This document shows, piece by piece, positions 31,049-42,149 of a stretch of DNA of 64,000 nt (positions are counted from its first letter, which is position 1; each line of letters begins with the position of its first letter). The notes beneath the pieces were generated by a model, which had not been told where the DNA came from, did not search any database, and saw only the letters and a list, made by a program, of their open reading frames with translations. A program made the position numbers and the translations under genes. The stretch is from Cladopsammia gracilis (Eukaryota > Cnidaria > Anthozoa > Scleractinia > Dendrophylliidae), in NCBI GenBank assembly GCA_022457155.1, contig JAJGOT010000436.1, positions 312,001 to 376,000 on the forward strand. The letters run 5' to 3'.

Positions 31049-31160
31049 TTGAAAATTAAACAAGACTTACCTGTAAGTTGAAGTTTGATGATAATTCTGC
31101 CAAATCATTAATAGTACAGAAGGGTTAACATGAGATGCGCACGCATCGCCGCAGGTCAGT
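31049..31160. repeat. DIRS left inverted terminal repeat
   Basis: 31096-31160 (ATTCTGCCAAATCATTA... ATGAGATGCGCACGCA... GCCGCAGGTCAGT) is an inverted, partly diverged copy of the right end. 31049-31131 is an exact inverted copy of 31283-31365. Confidence 0.9.
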
Positions 31161-31282
31161 TTTTAAAGACATTTTGTGATCACCTCAGCACAGCCTGACT
31201 GGCGCAGGAAATCAATAATGCTGAAGTGACAGGAAGGCATAAAGCCATGATAGGGTGGGTTCCTATAAGGGTGTAATGGGCA

Positions 31283-31403
31283 TGTTAACCCTTCTGTACT
31301 ATTAATGATTTGGCAGAATTATCATCAAACTTCAACTTACAGGTAAGTCTTGTTTAATTTTCAATTCTACCAAATCATTATGTACATCCGGGTTACCATG
31401 AGA
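31283..31403. repeat. DIRS internal complementary region
   Basis: 31283-31365 is the perfect 83-bp complement of the left end (31049-31131). 31363-31403 is the complement of the right end (41178-41218). Their junction mimics joined element ends, as expected of the splint used for circularisation. Confidence 0.9.
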
Positions 31404-31504
31404 TTTTAACGCAGAGAGCACAAAATGACAAAGTGCCCAATCAGTCTATGTCGCAGCATAGTTTAATTCCACACAGCTGCAATACACATTCTACATGTAA
31501 AAGC

Positions 31505-32380
31505 CTATTTGAGAACTGATACACTCATCTGGTTTGTTACAGCAACTGGTTTGTTGTAGAATTTACGAAATGTGGACTCTTCAGTCCAACCAGCTGTAGC
31601 TAGGATTACATCGGTAGAAGCAGACGTAAGTGCTTTACTAGTTGAAGCACATCTAGTACTATGTGCAGAGAATAACTCTGTATCAATGCCTGCCTGACCT
31701 AACATGGTTTTGATCCAGCGTCCAATAGTGGACGAGGTCACCGCCCTATGTGGTTTGATGAATGATACAAGCAATTTAGTGGAATCCCTTAATTTCTCAG
31801 TAACACTAATATAGTAATCTAAAGTTTCGTACACACACAGTTCCTTAACTGGGTACTTGTACAAGCGGACATTTCCAAACACTTTGCCAGGTTTGTCCTG
31901 CTTGAGGTGTCCTGTTAAGGCAAAATTAAAACATTGCTCATTTCTTTGCATATACTCTGCTGATATATCCAAAAATGTCAGTGTCTGACACCTTTGCCCT
32001 GTGGTCAGTGCAATCAACATGACTAATTTCAAGGTGAGCTCTTTCAAATTGATCTTATCCAGAGGCCAAAATAAACTCAGGTAATCAAGGACAGTGTCCA
32101 CAGGCCAAATGTTGTTGTACTTTGGCACAGGCCTGAGTTTGTTGAACACCCCTTTAAGGTATCTGCACACAAGGAAATGCTTCCCTACTGGTGTACGATC
32201 CTGATCATCACTGCCATTCATGTCAATGTTGGAGATTGCTGAACGGGCTGTATTCACAGCAGAGTAGCTTAAACCTTTCTTGAAGAGGCTGTGCAGGAAC
32301 AAGAGCACGGCCCTTACAGAGGGATGCAGGGGATCATGTGACCCTTCACTACAAAATTGCAACCACTTGTTGATATACAC
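31505..32380 (-). CDS. DIRS tyrosine recombinase (291 aa)
   Basis: Catalyses site-specific integration of the circular cDNA. Catalytic residues are visible: the first Arg in TTGQRCQTL, then HSTR (H-x-x-R), the Trp of ATAGWTEESTF in the His/Trp position, and a candidate nucleophilic Tyr in FRKFYNKPV. The N-terminal part (helices around VRAVLLFLHSLFKKGLSYS) fits a SAM-like core-binding domain. It overlaps the end of the RT frame by 67 bp in a different frame, a usual DIRS arrangement. The frame is intact. Confidence 0.9.
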   Translation of the reverse strand: MYINKWLQFCSEGSHDPLHPSVRAVLLFLHSLFKKGLSYSAVNTARSAISNIDMNGSDDQDRTPVGKHFLVCRYLKGVFNKLRPVPKYNNIWPVDTVLDYLSLFWPLDKINLKELTLKLVMLIALTTGQRCQTLTFLDISAEYMQRNEQCFNFALTGHLKQDKPGKVFGNVRLYKYPVKELCVYETLDYYISVTEKLRDSTKLLVSFIKPHRAVTSSTIGRWIKTMLGQAGIDTELFSAHSTRCASTSKALTSASTDVILATAGWTEESTFRKFYNKPVAVTNQMSVSVLK

Positions 32381-34491
32381 TTTCTATTGTTTGTGTGTAC
32401 TATCTCGCCAGGAATGCATGATGATCTCAACAATGTCTGGCGAAAGCTCCGACTTCTGCAAGGATTGCCTGATAATTTGCATACCAGTAACTCCAGTCGA
32501 CGGTGTAGTGGATGTGCACCCTCCAGAGTTGGATGAATGAGATTCTGAGCAGAAGCCTTCAGAACCCGTGGTGTGTCTATCAATAGACTCAGCACAGCTG
32601 TAAAGTATGGCTGTGTTGTCCATAGAGGTATTATCATGATTCCCGTTGCCTGATTGTGAATTATTTGTTGCACACATCTGGAAATAAGACGAAATGGTGG
32701 AAATGCGTAAAAGAAAAAATTTGACCAATCAATGGAAAAAGCATCTACATACTTTGCCATTGGATGTGGTTTCCACGATACATAGGTCTCTACTTGCGCA
32801 TTAAGTGTACTAGCAAAGAGATCTATGTCTGGTTGTCCGAACAGCAAGGTAATTTTCTTGAATACAGGGGCAGAAAGCATCCATTCAAGATCCAAATTCA
32901 AACTGCGAGATAACTGATCAGCATCAACATTGCTAGATCCTGGAATATGGGCAGCTGAAAGCCAAATATTCTTGGCAATGGCCCAATCCCAAATTTCTTG
33001 TGCAAGGGAGTTACAATCTAATGACTTGCATCCCCCCATGGCATTAATGTAGGAAACAGCAGTAGTGTTGTCCGACATAATCCTAACATGAATGTTACTT
33101 CTGTCATCGCACAAAGATGACAATGAAAGTTTAACAGCTAATAACTCTAGATAATTAATGTGCTTGGCTGATTCAAGCTTAGACCATATACCACATGTAT
33201 GGTCGCCATGTTCAATTTGAGCACCCCAGCCTGTTAGAGAAGCATCAGTGTAAATTACTACGTCAGGACTGGAGTGGTGGATCTTCCTTGAAGCCGAATG
33301 AACATTAGCAGACCACCAATGAACTTCTGTCAAGCACTCATCAGATAAGACCATGAATGCATCGAAATTCCCCTGATTCAATTTTAAGTTTCTCTCTTTA
33401 TCAGCCTCAATGTGACGATAATGGAGGGGCCCAAAATCCACCCCAGGGAAGCTCGAGACTAGTGTGCCAAGAAAAGATGCAACCTCACGGATTGTAAACT
33501 GTCTATTCGGCTGAGAAAACTTATGGCACAACTGCAAGAGCTTATCAGCTTTCTTAGTTGTAAGAGTCACTATCATGTGAATGGAATCCAAAACGAATCC
33601 TAGAAACTCTAAAGTTTGAGTCGGTATGATAACTGACTTATCAGGATGGATTTTAAAACCTAAGCTGATAATGAATTGCACTGCATGTAATGTGGCTTGC
33701 TCACATTCCACATAACTATCTTCAAGGTAGAAGGAGTCATCAATATAACCTAAACAAGTGTGACCAAGCTGACCTCTCAGAAAAGCAAAGACAGGTTTCA
33801 TAATTTTGGTGAAAATCCTAGGACTACTACACAAGCCCATAGGCAAGCTAGTAAAGGCATATAACTGGTCTCTCCAAACAAATTTCAAATATTTCTGATG
33901 CTCTGATGCAATAGGTATAGAGTAATATGCATCTTTGAGGTCAATGGAGGTCATAAAGCATAATGGTCTCATAAGCTTAATAGCTGTCTCTAATGTGTCC
34001 ATTTTGAAATGATGATAAGACACTGACTCATTCAGTTTCTTAAGGTTAAAAATTACTCTATGAGACCCATCTTTTTTAGGTCGTGTGAAGATGGGGGATA
34101 CTACCTGACCATCCTCAGGTGTGGAGAGCCTGATTATTCCTTTTTGGAGGAATTTCTCTATCTCATTGTCAATGACTGTTTGCTCAAATGCAGTTAAAAA
34201 CTGTGTTCTCGTGGCATAAATTTGAGACTCAGGTACCAGGTTAAATTCAATGTGACAGTGGGAAACTGCATCCAAGATGAATGGATCAGTTGTTATTTTC
34301 TCCCACACATCGAGGAAATCTCGTAGCCCTCCTGCCTTAAAAGGGGGCTGATTTGAAATAATATTAGCAATAGCACTCTGACTTACCTCTGCAGAAACTA
34401 TTGGGTCTTGGATGATGGGGTCTTGGAACTCTGATGGGACCGTGCTTGGCCCCGGCCTGGTGCTAAAAAAAGGACGACTTGTAAACCTTGA
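32314..34491 (-). CDS. DIRS reverse transcriptase / RNase H
   Basis: The first ATG is at 34308, but the frame is open from 34491, immediately after the gag UGA and in the gag frame. RT motifs are FNLKKLNESV, SIDLKDAYYSIPI, FTSLPMGLCSSPRIF and catalytic CLGYIDDSFYL. RNase H follows with IYTDASLTGWGAQ, INYLELLAVKLSL and MSDNTTAVSY (the D-E-D residues). The C-terminal part contains a PDIDLFASTLNAQ-type segment common in DIRS polyproteins. Nothing interrupts 32314-34308. The 61 codons between gag and the first ATG are also open, which suggests gag-pol expression by readthrough rather than an independent start. Confidence 0.9.
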   Translation of the reverse strand, partial: SRFTSRPFFSTRPGPSTVPSEFQDPIIQDPIVSAEVSQSAIANIISNQPPFKAGGLRDFLDVWEKITTDPFILDAVSHCHIEFNLVPESQIYATRTQFLTAFEQTVIDNEIEKFLQKGIIRLSTPEDGQVVSPIFTRPKKDGSHRVIFNLKKLNESVSYHHFKMDTLETAIKLMRPLCFMTSIDLKDAYYSIPIASEHQKYLKFVWRDQLYAFTSLPMGLCSSPRIFTKIMKPVFAFLRGQLGHTCLGYIDDSFYLEDSYVECEQATLHAVQFIISLGFKIHPDKSVIIPTQTLEFLGFVLDSIHMIVTLTTKKADKLLQLCHKFSQPNRQFTIREVASFLGTLVSSFPGVDFGPLHYRHIEADKERNLKLNQGNFDAFMVLSDECLTEVHWWSANVHSASRKIHHSSPDVVIYTDASLTGWGAQIEHGDHTCGIWSKLESAKHINYLELLAVKLSLSSLCDDRSNIHVRIMSDNTTAVSYINAMGGCKSLDCNSLAQEIWDWAIAKNIWLSAAHIPGSSNVDADQLSRSLNLDLEWMLSAPVFKKITLLFGQPDIDLFASTLNAQVETYVSWKPHPMAKYVDAFSIDWSNFFFYAFPPFRLISRCVQQIIHNQATGIMIIPLWTTQPYFTAVLSLLIDTPRVLKASAQNLIHPTLEGAHPLHRRLELLVCKLSGNPCRSRSFRQTLLRSSCIPGEIVHTNNRKCISTSGCNFVVKGHMIPCIPL

Positions 34492-35184
34492 TCACTTTCC
34501 CCTGCCATTACTCTGGCTAAAGCGGCCACGACCACGCATGCCTCTACCAGATGGGACCTTATAAGGTTCCATGCGTTGCTTTGGAGTAACTTTATTGCTG
34601 ACCTTGTTAGATTTGGTAAGCTCTTCTACCTCCTTGTTAAGGTCATCCCCAAACAGAAAAGTTGACACAGCAGTAGACGGATTGCACAGTGAGACATATT
34701 GTTTATTCAGATCAGGGCGAATGAGATCCCTACGCTTCAGGTTGAGATCCCTATTTGCTGATAACAATAGGACTGCTGCATGAGTCAGGGCATTTTTATG
34801 ATCCCCACTAGAACTGTTGCACACCTGGAGGACTGCATATAAACCTGAAATCAGCAACGACTGTGTCTTCTGGAACGCAGAATCAGTGTTTCCGGTTTCC
34901 TGATGCAATTATTGCCAAATTTGTTTATTTATCTTGGGAGCCACCAAGTTGGTGCAGTTTTCAGGCCTCAGGTACTTTCCCTGTACCTCACTGAGCTTTT
35001 CTTTCGAGAGCTTTTCTGCAAGTAGACTTTTCACTATATCCGCCAAATTTGTATTTATGGCTGGAGATGTCTTTTCCCCAATACTGAACTCTTGTGCAAG
35101 TGATTCGAATGAAGCATTGCTTGAACCTTGACCGGCGTCAGGTTCTTTTGGCTGAATAAACTCATTAATGTTGCTTTCCACCAC
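34492..35184 (-). pseudogene. DIRS gag, C-terminal part with an in-frame TAA
   Basis: Continues the gag frame that begins at 40708. Segments 35184-34909 and 34908-34492 are in the same frame and are separated only by TAA at 34909-34911. The C-terminus is Gly/Arg-rich (GRGMRGRGRFSQSNGRGK), a likely nucleic-acid-binding tail, and the frame ends in TGA (34494-34492) directly before the RT frame. The single stop looks like a recent point mutation. Confidence 0.75.
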
Positions 35185-35310
35185 AGCATCTGGACTATTC
35201 TCTGAGCTGATTTGAGCACCCTCAGGCTCAGCTTCAACAGCTTCGAAATCGACATAGACTTGATCAATAGAGTCTTTAACTTGAGCTAAGGTATCCTTCT
35301 TAGCATCATC

Positions 35311-35323
35311 AAGAAGTTCGGTA
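35311..35323. repeat. LINE target-site duplication, left copy
   Basis: AAGAAGTTCGGTA, repeated at 40613-40625 directly after the poly-A tail. The first two A's could belong to the tail. Confidence 0.9.
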
Positions 35324-35446
35324 GGGAGTAACCTGGCCTTCGCCGAGGGCGGACGTGTTTTCGCTAGCTTCTTTAAACGGAATTCAAAATTTTCAAGATA
35401 ATGTAGTTAATGAAGGCTGCTAGGCTTTATTCGCTTTTAAAACAAC

Positions 35447-36301
35447 ATGGGAAAAGAAGACGCCCGTGCTGATAGCCGGAAACGGTTAAGAGAAAGCGGT
35501 TCACAGACTGACGGGGAAGACGAAGCGGACGGCCATTATTGTGAGGCTTTTTCCAAACTGGATGAAGTCAGTGAAAAGATTGACAAAGTGCTTACAAGAC
35601 TTGGCGAGTTAGAGGCTATGCAAGGTAGAGTGGCAGAATTGGAAAAAGAAAATAAAAATTTACAAGAAAGTCTAAACACCGCTCAAGCTGACATCGACGA
35701 CCTAAATTCATCTTCAACCGCCATGTGTGCAACACTGGAATCCCACGCAAAGAATCTGGAAGACCTCAATGCTAAAATAAAATATCTTGAGTGCCGTAAC
35801 ATCAGGTTAGAAGCATACACAAGACGCGAAAATCTAAAAGTGTTTAATGTTCCAGAAGGAAGAGGTGAGTCAACTTTTGCTGAAGATGAATTGAGGAAAG
35901 TGATGCGCGATAAACTTAAAATCCCAGAGAAAGATATCGAGCAGATCCGTTTCGAACGCGTTCATCGCATCCCTGCTCGGAAGAATACCAGTCATGGACA
36001 GAACGTTAAACCAAGGCCTATTATAGCTAAATTTAGCTTCTTTCAAGATAAGGAATATGTTTGGTCGTTTGTTAAAAACTTGAAAAACACAAACATTTCA
36101 ATCGTGAATGATTTCCCTCGGGAAATTGATGAAATACAGAAGACGCTATATCCCATCCTGAAAAAGGCCAAACAGAAAAAGCAAAAAGCCTATTTCAAAG
36201 TTGATAAGCTAATTATAAACGGGCAAATTTATAGAGGTGAAGAAACAATCAATCTCCCATATTACGGTATCATTATGGATACAAGATACAGCGGAAACTA
36301 A
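35447..36301 (+). CDS. LINE ORF1 protein (284 aa)
   Basis: RNA-binding L1 ORF1p-like protein. Residues about 35-125 form a heptad-rich coiled coil (ELEKENKNLQESLN, ECRNIRLEAYTRRENLKVFN). An RRM-like central domain with RFERVHRIPARK follows, then a C-terminal domain with a basic KKAKQKKQKAYFKV stretch. The ORF1 protein coats LINE RNA in the ribonucleoprotein. The frame is complete, and 291 bp separate it from ORF2. Confidence 0.85.
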   Translation: MGKEDARADSRKRLRESGSQTDGEDEADGHYCEAFSKLDEVSEKIDKVLTRLGELEAMQGRVAELEKENKNLQESLNTAQADIDDLNSSSTAMCATLESHAKNLEDLNAKIKYLECRNIRLEAYTRRENLKVFNVPEGRGESTFAEDELRKVMRDKLKIPEKDIEQIRFERVHRIPARKNTSHGQNVKPRPIIAKFSFFQDKEYVWSFVKNLKNTNISIVNDFPREIDEIQKTLYPILKKAKQKKQKAYFKVDKLIINGQIYRGEETINLPYYGIIMDTRYSGN

Positions 36302-36592
36302 AGCCAAAGCGGTCACAGCGCGACAGCATATCGATAGTTAAGTTTAGTTTATCGTTTACGTGTTTTATTAATGTCAAATTATTTTACCTTCCTTGCTTCA
36401 CAAAAAATGCGATTAATCTAGAAACTTTTTACCTTACAGGTTATTGTATGTTTTCCTGTAGATTAATAATTTGTTTTAGAGCGATATCATCAGTTTATAT
36501 ACACTATATTTTCTTGCATTCTGCGATATCTTTAATATCATTTTCGTATTATTTGACCTCATCTATAATACCACGTCCCCGATTCAGCTCTA

Positions 36593-39500
36593 ATGACCGA
36601 TCATTCTCTTAGTTTACTATCTCTTAATGTGAAGGGATTAAGCAATTTCAGAAAAAGGCGAACGATTTTTACGTGGTGTCGAACAAGAAACTCTGATATA
36701 ATATTCTTGCAAGAAACTCATTCGACATTGTCAACACAGTTAAATTGGAAAAACGAATGGGGTGCAGAACTTATTTGCTCTCATGGGAGCTCAAACTCTC
36801 GAGGTGTTGCAATCTTAATCAAAAAAGGTCTTGATTGTGTTATTCACTCTCAAATGGTAGATACATCTGGAACGTATATCGTGGTTAAAACTGCCATCCA
36901 AGATAAAATGTATGTTCTTATAAACATTTATGCACCAAACAAAGACGAAAATATCGTGAAATTTTTCAAAGATCTGTTAACTAAGTTGGCAACCGAAAAT
37001 TTGGATTCAGAAGAAAATATTGTGATTGGAGGTGATTTCAATTGTCCTCTGAATCCTACACTGGACAAAAAAGGCGGCATAATGACGCCTAGGAAATCTG
37101 TGATAAATTGCATCAATGATGTCCAAAGTCAACTAGATCTTGTTGATATATGGAGAATTAAAAACCCGCAAACTAAAAGTTTTACCTGGAGTCAACGATC
37201 TCCGCTAATTTTTTGTCGCCTTGATTATTGGTTGATCTCTAATAATTTACATGACTGGGTCAAAGCCACAAATATAATCCCCGCCATTAGAACTGACCAT
37301 TCCGCTATCTATCTAGAATTTGGAAACGTGGACAAAGAGGCTAAAGGTTCTGGGTTCTGGAAGATGAACACCTCTATATTAAAAGATGATGAGTACATTG
37401 ATGATCTTACAAAAATGTTACCAATTTGGATCGCGGAAGGCCGAAAAGAACTTTCCAACCATCGTAATATTTGGGACTGGATAAAATATAACATAAGAGC
37501 TCATGCTATAAAATATTCCAAAACGAAGGCAAAGAAGAGAAATGAAAGAGGATTAAGACTTGAAAAAGAATATACTGAAGCGAGACAGGTTTTCGAAAAG
37601 AACCCCAATGACTTGAATGGTAACAATTTAAATGCGGCTAAGGAAAAGCTTGAATTATTTTATGATGAAAAAGTCAACGGAATAATAATCCGTGCCCGAG
37701 CTCGCTGGCATGAACACGGCGAAAAAAGTACCAAATATTTCCTAAATTTAGCAAAAAGAAATCATGTGAAAAAGCATATAAGGAAACTAGTCATCAGCGG
37801 CGTCGTAAAGACAAATCCTTTTGACATTCTTCAAGAACAAAGACGATTTTACCAAGAGCTATACAAAAGTTCAATTAGTGATGCGGAGAACTGTCAGAAC
37901 ATTGTAAAGTTTCTAGAGAATTTGAATATACCTCAACTAACCGAAGAACAAATGTTGTCCTGTGAAGGCAAAATTTCAGCTGAGGAATGTTATAATATCC
38001 TCGATAGTTTTCAAACTAATAAAACTCCCGGGAATGACGGAATTCCTGTAGAATTTTACAAAGTGTTCTGGTCATTAATTAGCGACCCATTTCTTAAATG
38101 TGTGAACGAAAGCTTTGAAAAAGGTGAAATGTCTTGCTCTCAAAAACAAGCGGAAATTACTCTAATAGAAAAAAAAAGGAAAAGATCGTTCATATATTGA
38201 GAACTGGCGTCCAATTTCTCTCGTAAACGTTGACACAAAAGTAATGTCCAAAGTGATCGCCACTAGAATTAAGAATGTTCTTCCAAATATCATACACCAT
38301 AACCAAACTGGATACGTGAAGGACCGATATATCGGCGAAACAATTAGATCAGTTTTCGATATTATGGATTTCACTGCAAAAAAAAGCATTCCGGGATTAA
38401 TGATATTTATTGATTTCGAAAAGGCATTTGATAGCGTAGAATGGGAATTTCTTCGCTATTGTTTGGAATCCTTTAATTTTGGACCTAATTTCATCCATTG
38501 GGTGAAAACGTTCTACAGAAACATACAAAGCTGTGTAATAAACAACGGACTTTCATCCGAATACTTCAATCTTGAACGTGGGGTACGACAGGGGGACCCA
38601 CTCTCTCCTTATCTCTTTGTAGTAACTATAGAAATATTAGCAATAGCAATTCGACAAAACAAAGATATAAAAGGCATCTCTATTGGGAGTGAGGAGACAA
38701 AAATCCTTCAATACGCAGATGATACGACGGTAATACTTGCCGACACAAGCTCTGCTACCGCTCTCTTTAAGCTGTTAGATAATTTCAAGATTGTTTCTGG
38801 CTTAAAGATTAATTGTTCCAAAACGGAAGCTATGTGGATAGGTTCTTCAATGAATTGCAAAGCACAGCCTTTCGGAATTAAATGGCCCAACGAGCCGATA
38901 AAGGCTTTGGGAATTTATTACACGTATGATCAAAAATTGCTTCTCGAAAAGAATTTCATAGAAAGATTAGACAGCATTAAAAACCTGATTAGAATCTGGT
39001 CCTCTAGAGGTCTTTCTATTTATGGAAAAATTACAATTATCAAATCTCTATTAATTCCAAAATTTGTTTTTGTGTCATCCTTAATACCTACCCCAAAAGA
39101 ATTTGTTAATCAGTTAAACCAGTTATTATTTCAATTCTTATGGAATGGTCCCGATAAAGTCACACGCAGATCAGCGATAAATGATTACTCCAATGGAGGA
39201 TTAAAGATGATTGATTTTGATAGCATGATAATATCGCTTCGATTGGCATGGCTAAAAAGAATATTTGGCTCAAATGATGGTACCTGGAAACGGTATCTGA
39301 CATGGCATCTAGAACCCCTTGGCGGCCTTTTTTTGTTTTATTGCAATTATGATGTTAGAATCCTGCCACTGAATACTTCGCAATTCTATCTAGAATTATT
39401 GCAGTGGTGGTCAGAACTTAGAGATTCGTTCTCTTCAGAAAAAGATTGGCAACATATTCTTTGGAATAACAAACAAATACTCATTAATAATAAAACAGTT

Positions 39501-40349
39501 TATTATAAAAGTTATTTCGAAGCTGGTATAGTTCATATCAGTGATCTATCCTTTGAATTAAATAACAAAGATTCATTTTCCCTAGTTTCTAACAGGATTT
39601 CAAAAACTAATTTTTTAGTTTGGGCAGGTCTTCGACACTCCATTCCTTCCATTTTAAAAAATAGTTCTCCTAAATCAACAACAGGTGAAATCGCTCTAAA
39701 AATAGATGATAACATATTTGATGTGACAAAGAAGAAATCAAAAGACTATTATACTTTACTTGTAAGTAGAAAGGCTCTTTTTCCAACTATTGTAAACAAA
39801 TTGCAGGATGAATTTCATTTCACACTTGAGGAAGTTAAACAAATTTTTACGATCCCGCACAGTGTTGCTCTTGAAGCATATGTTAAGGCATTTCAGTACA
39901 AAATTCTCAACTCCATTCTTTACACTAATGCTAAACTTTACAAAATTGGTTTTAAAACGAGTGATTCGTGCTCATTTTGTTCATCTGAATCAGAAACGCT
40001 ATATCACTTCCTATATCTCTGTCCTTATTCAAGAGATTTCTGGCGTGACTTCGAAATATTGTGGCACGAACTTTTAAATGAGAACATTCGACTTTCGTTA
40101 CAAGATGTTTTAGTTGGAATGATAACACAAAACTCCCCTTCTGCAAAGTTTTTAAACTATCTAATTGTAATCGGGAAATTGTACTTGTGGGATTGTAGAA
40201 GAGGTCAAGTTTTGCCAAATATACATGGATTTAAAAAGAAAATTGCTGTAAAATATGAAACAGAAAGATATATAAGTTTGTATGGTGAAAAAAAAGTAAA
40301 GGATTTCTTTAAAGCAAAATGGATAGTGTCACCTCTTGTAAACGCTTGA
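36593..40349 (+). pseudogene. LINE ORF2 (endonuclease-RT) with one frameshift
   Basis: The frame 36593-38200 has an apurinic-type endonuclease (LSLNVKGLS, FLQETHST, IGGDFNCP, RTDHSAIYLEF) and the start of RT (NKTPGNDGIPVEFYK). Near 38170, at an A9 run, the frame shifts and RT continues in the next frame. RT motifs there are MIFIDFEKAFDSVEWEF, GVRQGDPLSPYLFV and catalytic LQYADDTTVIL. The C-terminus has a CCHC knuckle, CSFCSSESETLYHFLYLC. The last frame ends at 40349. Apart from the single slip the gene is intact, so the insertion is fairly young. Confidence 0.9.
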
Positions 40350-40625
40350 TTAATATGTTATTTATTTATTTATTTATTTTTTATTTTATTTTATTATTAT
40401 TTTTTTGTTATGTGTTAGTTCAGTAGTTGTATTATATTATTAGTAATATTAGTAGTAATTATATATTTATGTAGGTATGTTAATATTATAAGTAGTTTCT
40501 GCTGTGTAAGAAGTATATATTGTAAGTAATTTTAAAATAGTTTTTTTTTACTTCAGTATTGTAATTGTGTAAAATAATAAAAAAAAAAAATTAAATTAAA
40601 AAAAAAAAAAAAAAGAAGTTCGGTA

Positions 40626-40708
40626 AACATAGCCTTAAACTCTGCAGATGTGGGGGGTCCAGAATGGCCTGACTTTTCAGACAGATCAGGCTTAGCCTTG
40701 TCACTCAT
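40626..40708 (-). pseudogene. DIRS gag, N-terminal part
   Basis: ATG at 40708-40706 opens a frame reading MSDKAKPDLSEKSGHSGPP. It runs into the LINE target duplication and resumes left of the LINE at about 35323 (LDDAKKDTLAQVKDSID), continuing to 34492. The gag was intact here before the LINE inserted. Confidence 0.75.
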
Positions 40709-41177
40709 TGTCTATAACACAAAACGAAGAGGTGAAGACAGGATTAGATAGCTTGAAATCCAAAATGGCGGACACGTCCGCAACGTGCTTCGAAGCCGGT
40801 TTCAACAAACGGCTGAACTTTGCTTACAATCTCGTTGTAAACGGATATAAAAGTAATGGGCCGTAAAATCCCGTAAAATCCCAAATAACTTCAAGAGTGA
40901 ACAGGCAGGACACGTCCTGCAGTCACTAATTTTGCCGAGTCGAGCACTGTAACACTTAACAAGACTCGCGAAATGAATACACAGAAATTCAGGCCGTTTA
41001 TGCCCGAAACAGCAGTGGAACGCGTCCACTGCAAGCGAAAGACAAAATAATAAACAAAAATCAGGTAAACTTACCGTGAAATAGCGGTAAAGAAACCCAA
41101 ATAACAGCACGATGACAAACACGTCCGAACCCACGGCGATCGATAAGTGCACTGACCTGCGGCGGTGCGTGCGCATC

Positions 41178-41218
41178 TCATGGTAACCCGGATGTACATA
41201 ATGATTTGGTAGAATCTA
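41178..41218. repeat. DIRS right inverted terminal end
   Basis: TCTCATGGTAACCCGGATGT...GGTAGA is the exact reverse complement of 31363-31403. The preceding 41150-41177 matches the left end 31131-31160 in inverted form. Confidence 0.9.
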
Positions 41219-41221
41219 GAT

Positions 41222-41390
41222 TGAATGTATGGATATTTTCGGACCTCTTTACCTGAACTGCTACTTGGAAGTCCTGCGTGGGGTGCATATTCCTCTTCTT
41301 TAATTTCTTTGAAATCTCCTAAACCTGACCGTTCTTCTAAACCTCTTTCTGCCAGCAGTTTTCCTCGTCTGTCATCGAGAAAACGTGCTA
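41222..41390 (-). CDS. Candidate host exon disrupted by the DIRS insertion
   Basis: After an acceptor-like CTGTTATATGTAG, the minus strand encodes a charged stretch including RFLDDRRGKLLAERGLEE, then DFKEIKEEEYAPHAG and GKEVRKYPYIQS. It reaches the DIRS right end at 41218 without a stop. It looks like a genuine low-complexity host exon; I recognise no family. If real, the DIRS element landed at or next to its 3' boundary. Confidence 0.35.
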
Positions 41391-41758
41391 CATATAACAG
41401 TAAAATACACAACAAGAATGACTACATTGTAATAACAAATTACGCTTGTGTATTTCTCTGATTGGAATTTGATAGTGTTTGATAACTCGCGTGAGCTTTT
41501 GCTGTCGGTTCTAACATGCAACATAAAAGCAATGGTTACGAAGCACGGCAAACGTCTTCGTTGCTTGGTTTTGTTAGCGGTTTTTGATCTTGAAGGTACA
41601 CAGGTTCATAGGCTTCATACTTCTTTGGAGCAAACTGACCAGTAGAAACCATAACTTACAATTATCGAGATATAAATTGATATTTGGCCACCTTCGGAGC
41701 TCATTGCATGCTTTAAAAGCTTTTCTGTTTTGAAAATCCTTCTGTGAGCCCTCTTTTT

Positions 41759-41880
41759 CACTAATTTCTAATTTTAAATCGTCGCTAAATAGTTTCTGCT
41801 ACTGATTGGCCTTCGTGATCACATGACACAATTAATGGGCATGGTGCTTGTTCGCCTAGAAACAAAATCAGCAAAATAAT
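41759..41880 (+). repeat. Diverged direct duplication, copy 1
   Basis: CTAATTTCTAATTTTAAATCG...GATCACATGAC...AATTAATGG recurs at about 42471-42590 with roughly 15% differences. No coding role is seen. Confidence 0.75.
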
Positions 41881-41988
41881 ATTTCTTGTCGTTCTGTATA
41901 GTGAAACAGTTACATAATATGTGTTTGTCTGATCACTGAATATACACGTATGCTCTGCTGCAATCATTGTCGGTAACATTCACGCAAT

Positions 41989-42080
41989 TAGCCTGTTCCA
42001 GGCTCCGAGATATCTCATTTTCCCCCTTTTTTTACTTCGCGCGTCCCCACTTTCTCGGAGCTCGAGCCTGGAACAGGCTA
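41989..42080. mobile_element. Small foldback MITE, TAGCCTGTTCCA family, copy 2
   Basis: 92 bp with ends TAGCCTGTTCCAGGCTC...GAGCCTGGAACAGGCTA. Confidence 0.85.
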
Positions 42081-42149
42081 TCACACAATAGTTTTCATAG
42101 TAGGTCATGCTAATGATTTCGATGTTTCCCTTCAACAAAACTCATTGCG

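Larger units (their letters stand above)
35324..40612 (+). mobile_element. Full-length L1/Tx1-like LINE inserted in DIRS gag
   Basis: About 5.3 kb with a short 5' UTR starting GGGAGTAACCTGGCC, ORF1, ORF2 and an A-rich tail. It is flanked by a 13-bp target duplication. The terminal poly-A and apparent full length indicate target-primed reverse transcription of a complete transcript. Confidence 0.92.
31047..41218 (-). mobile_element. DIRS-type tyrosine-recombinase retrotransposon (with nested LINE)
   Basis: Minus orientation: gag, RT/RNase H and tyrosine recombinase, in DIRS order, with no integrase and no target duplication. The right terminus (about 41150-41218) matches the reverse complement of 31096-31160. 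An internal complementary region at 31283-31403 joins complements of the left and right ends. These are the defining structures of DIRS elements, which replicate through a circular intermediate. A LINE splits gag. One extra stop in gag suggests the copy is inactive. Confidence 0.9.
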
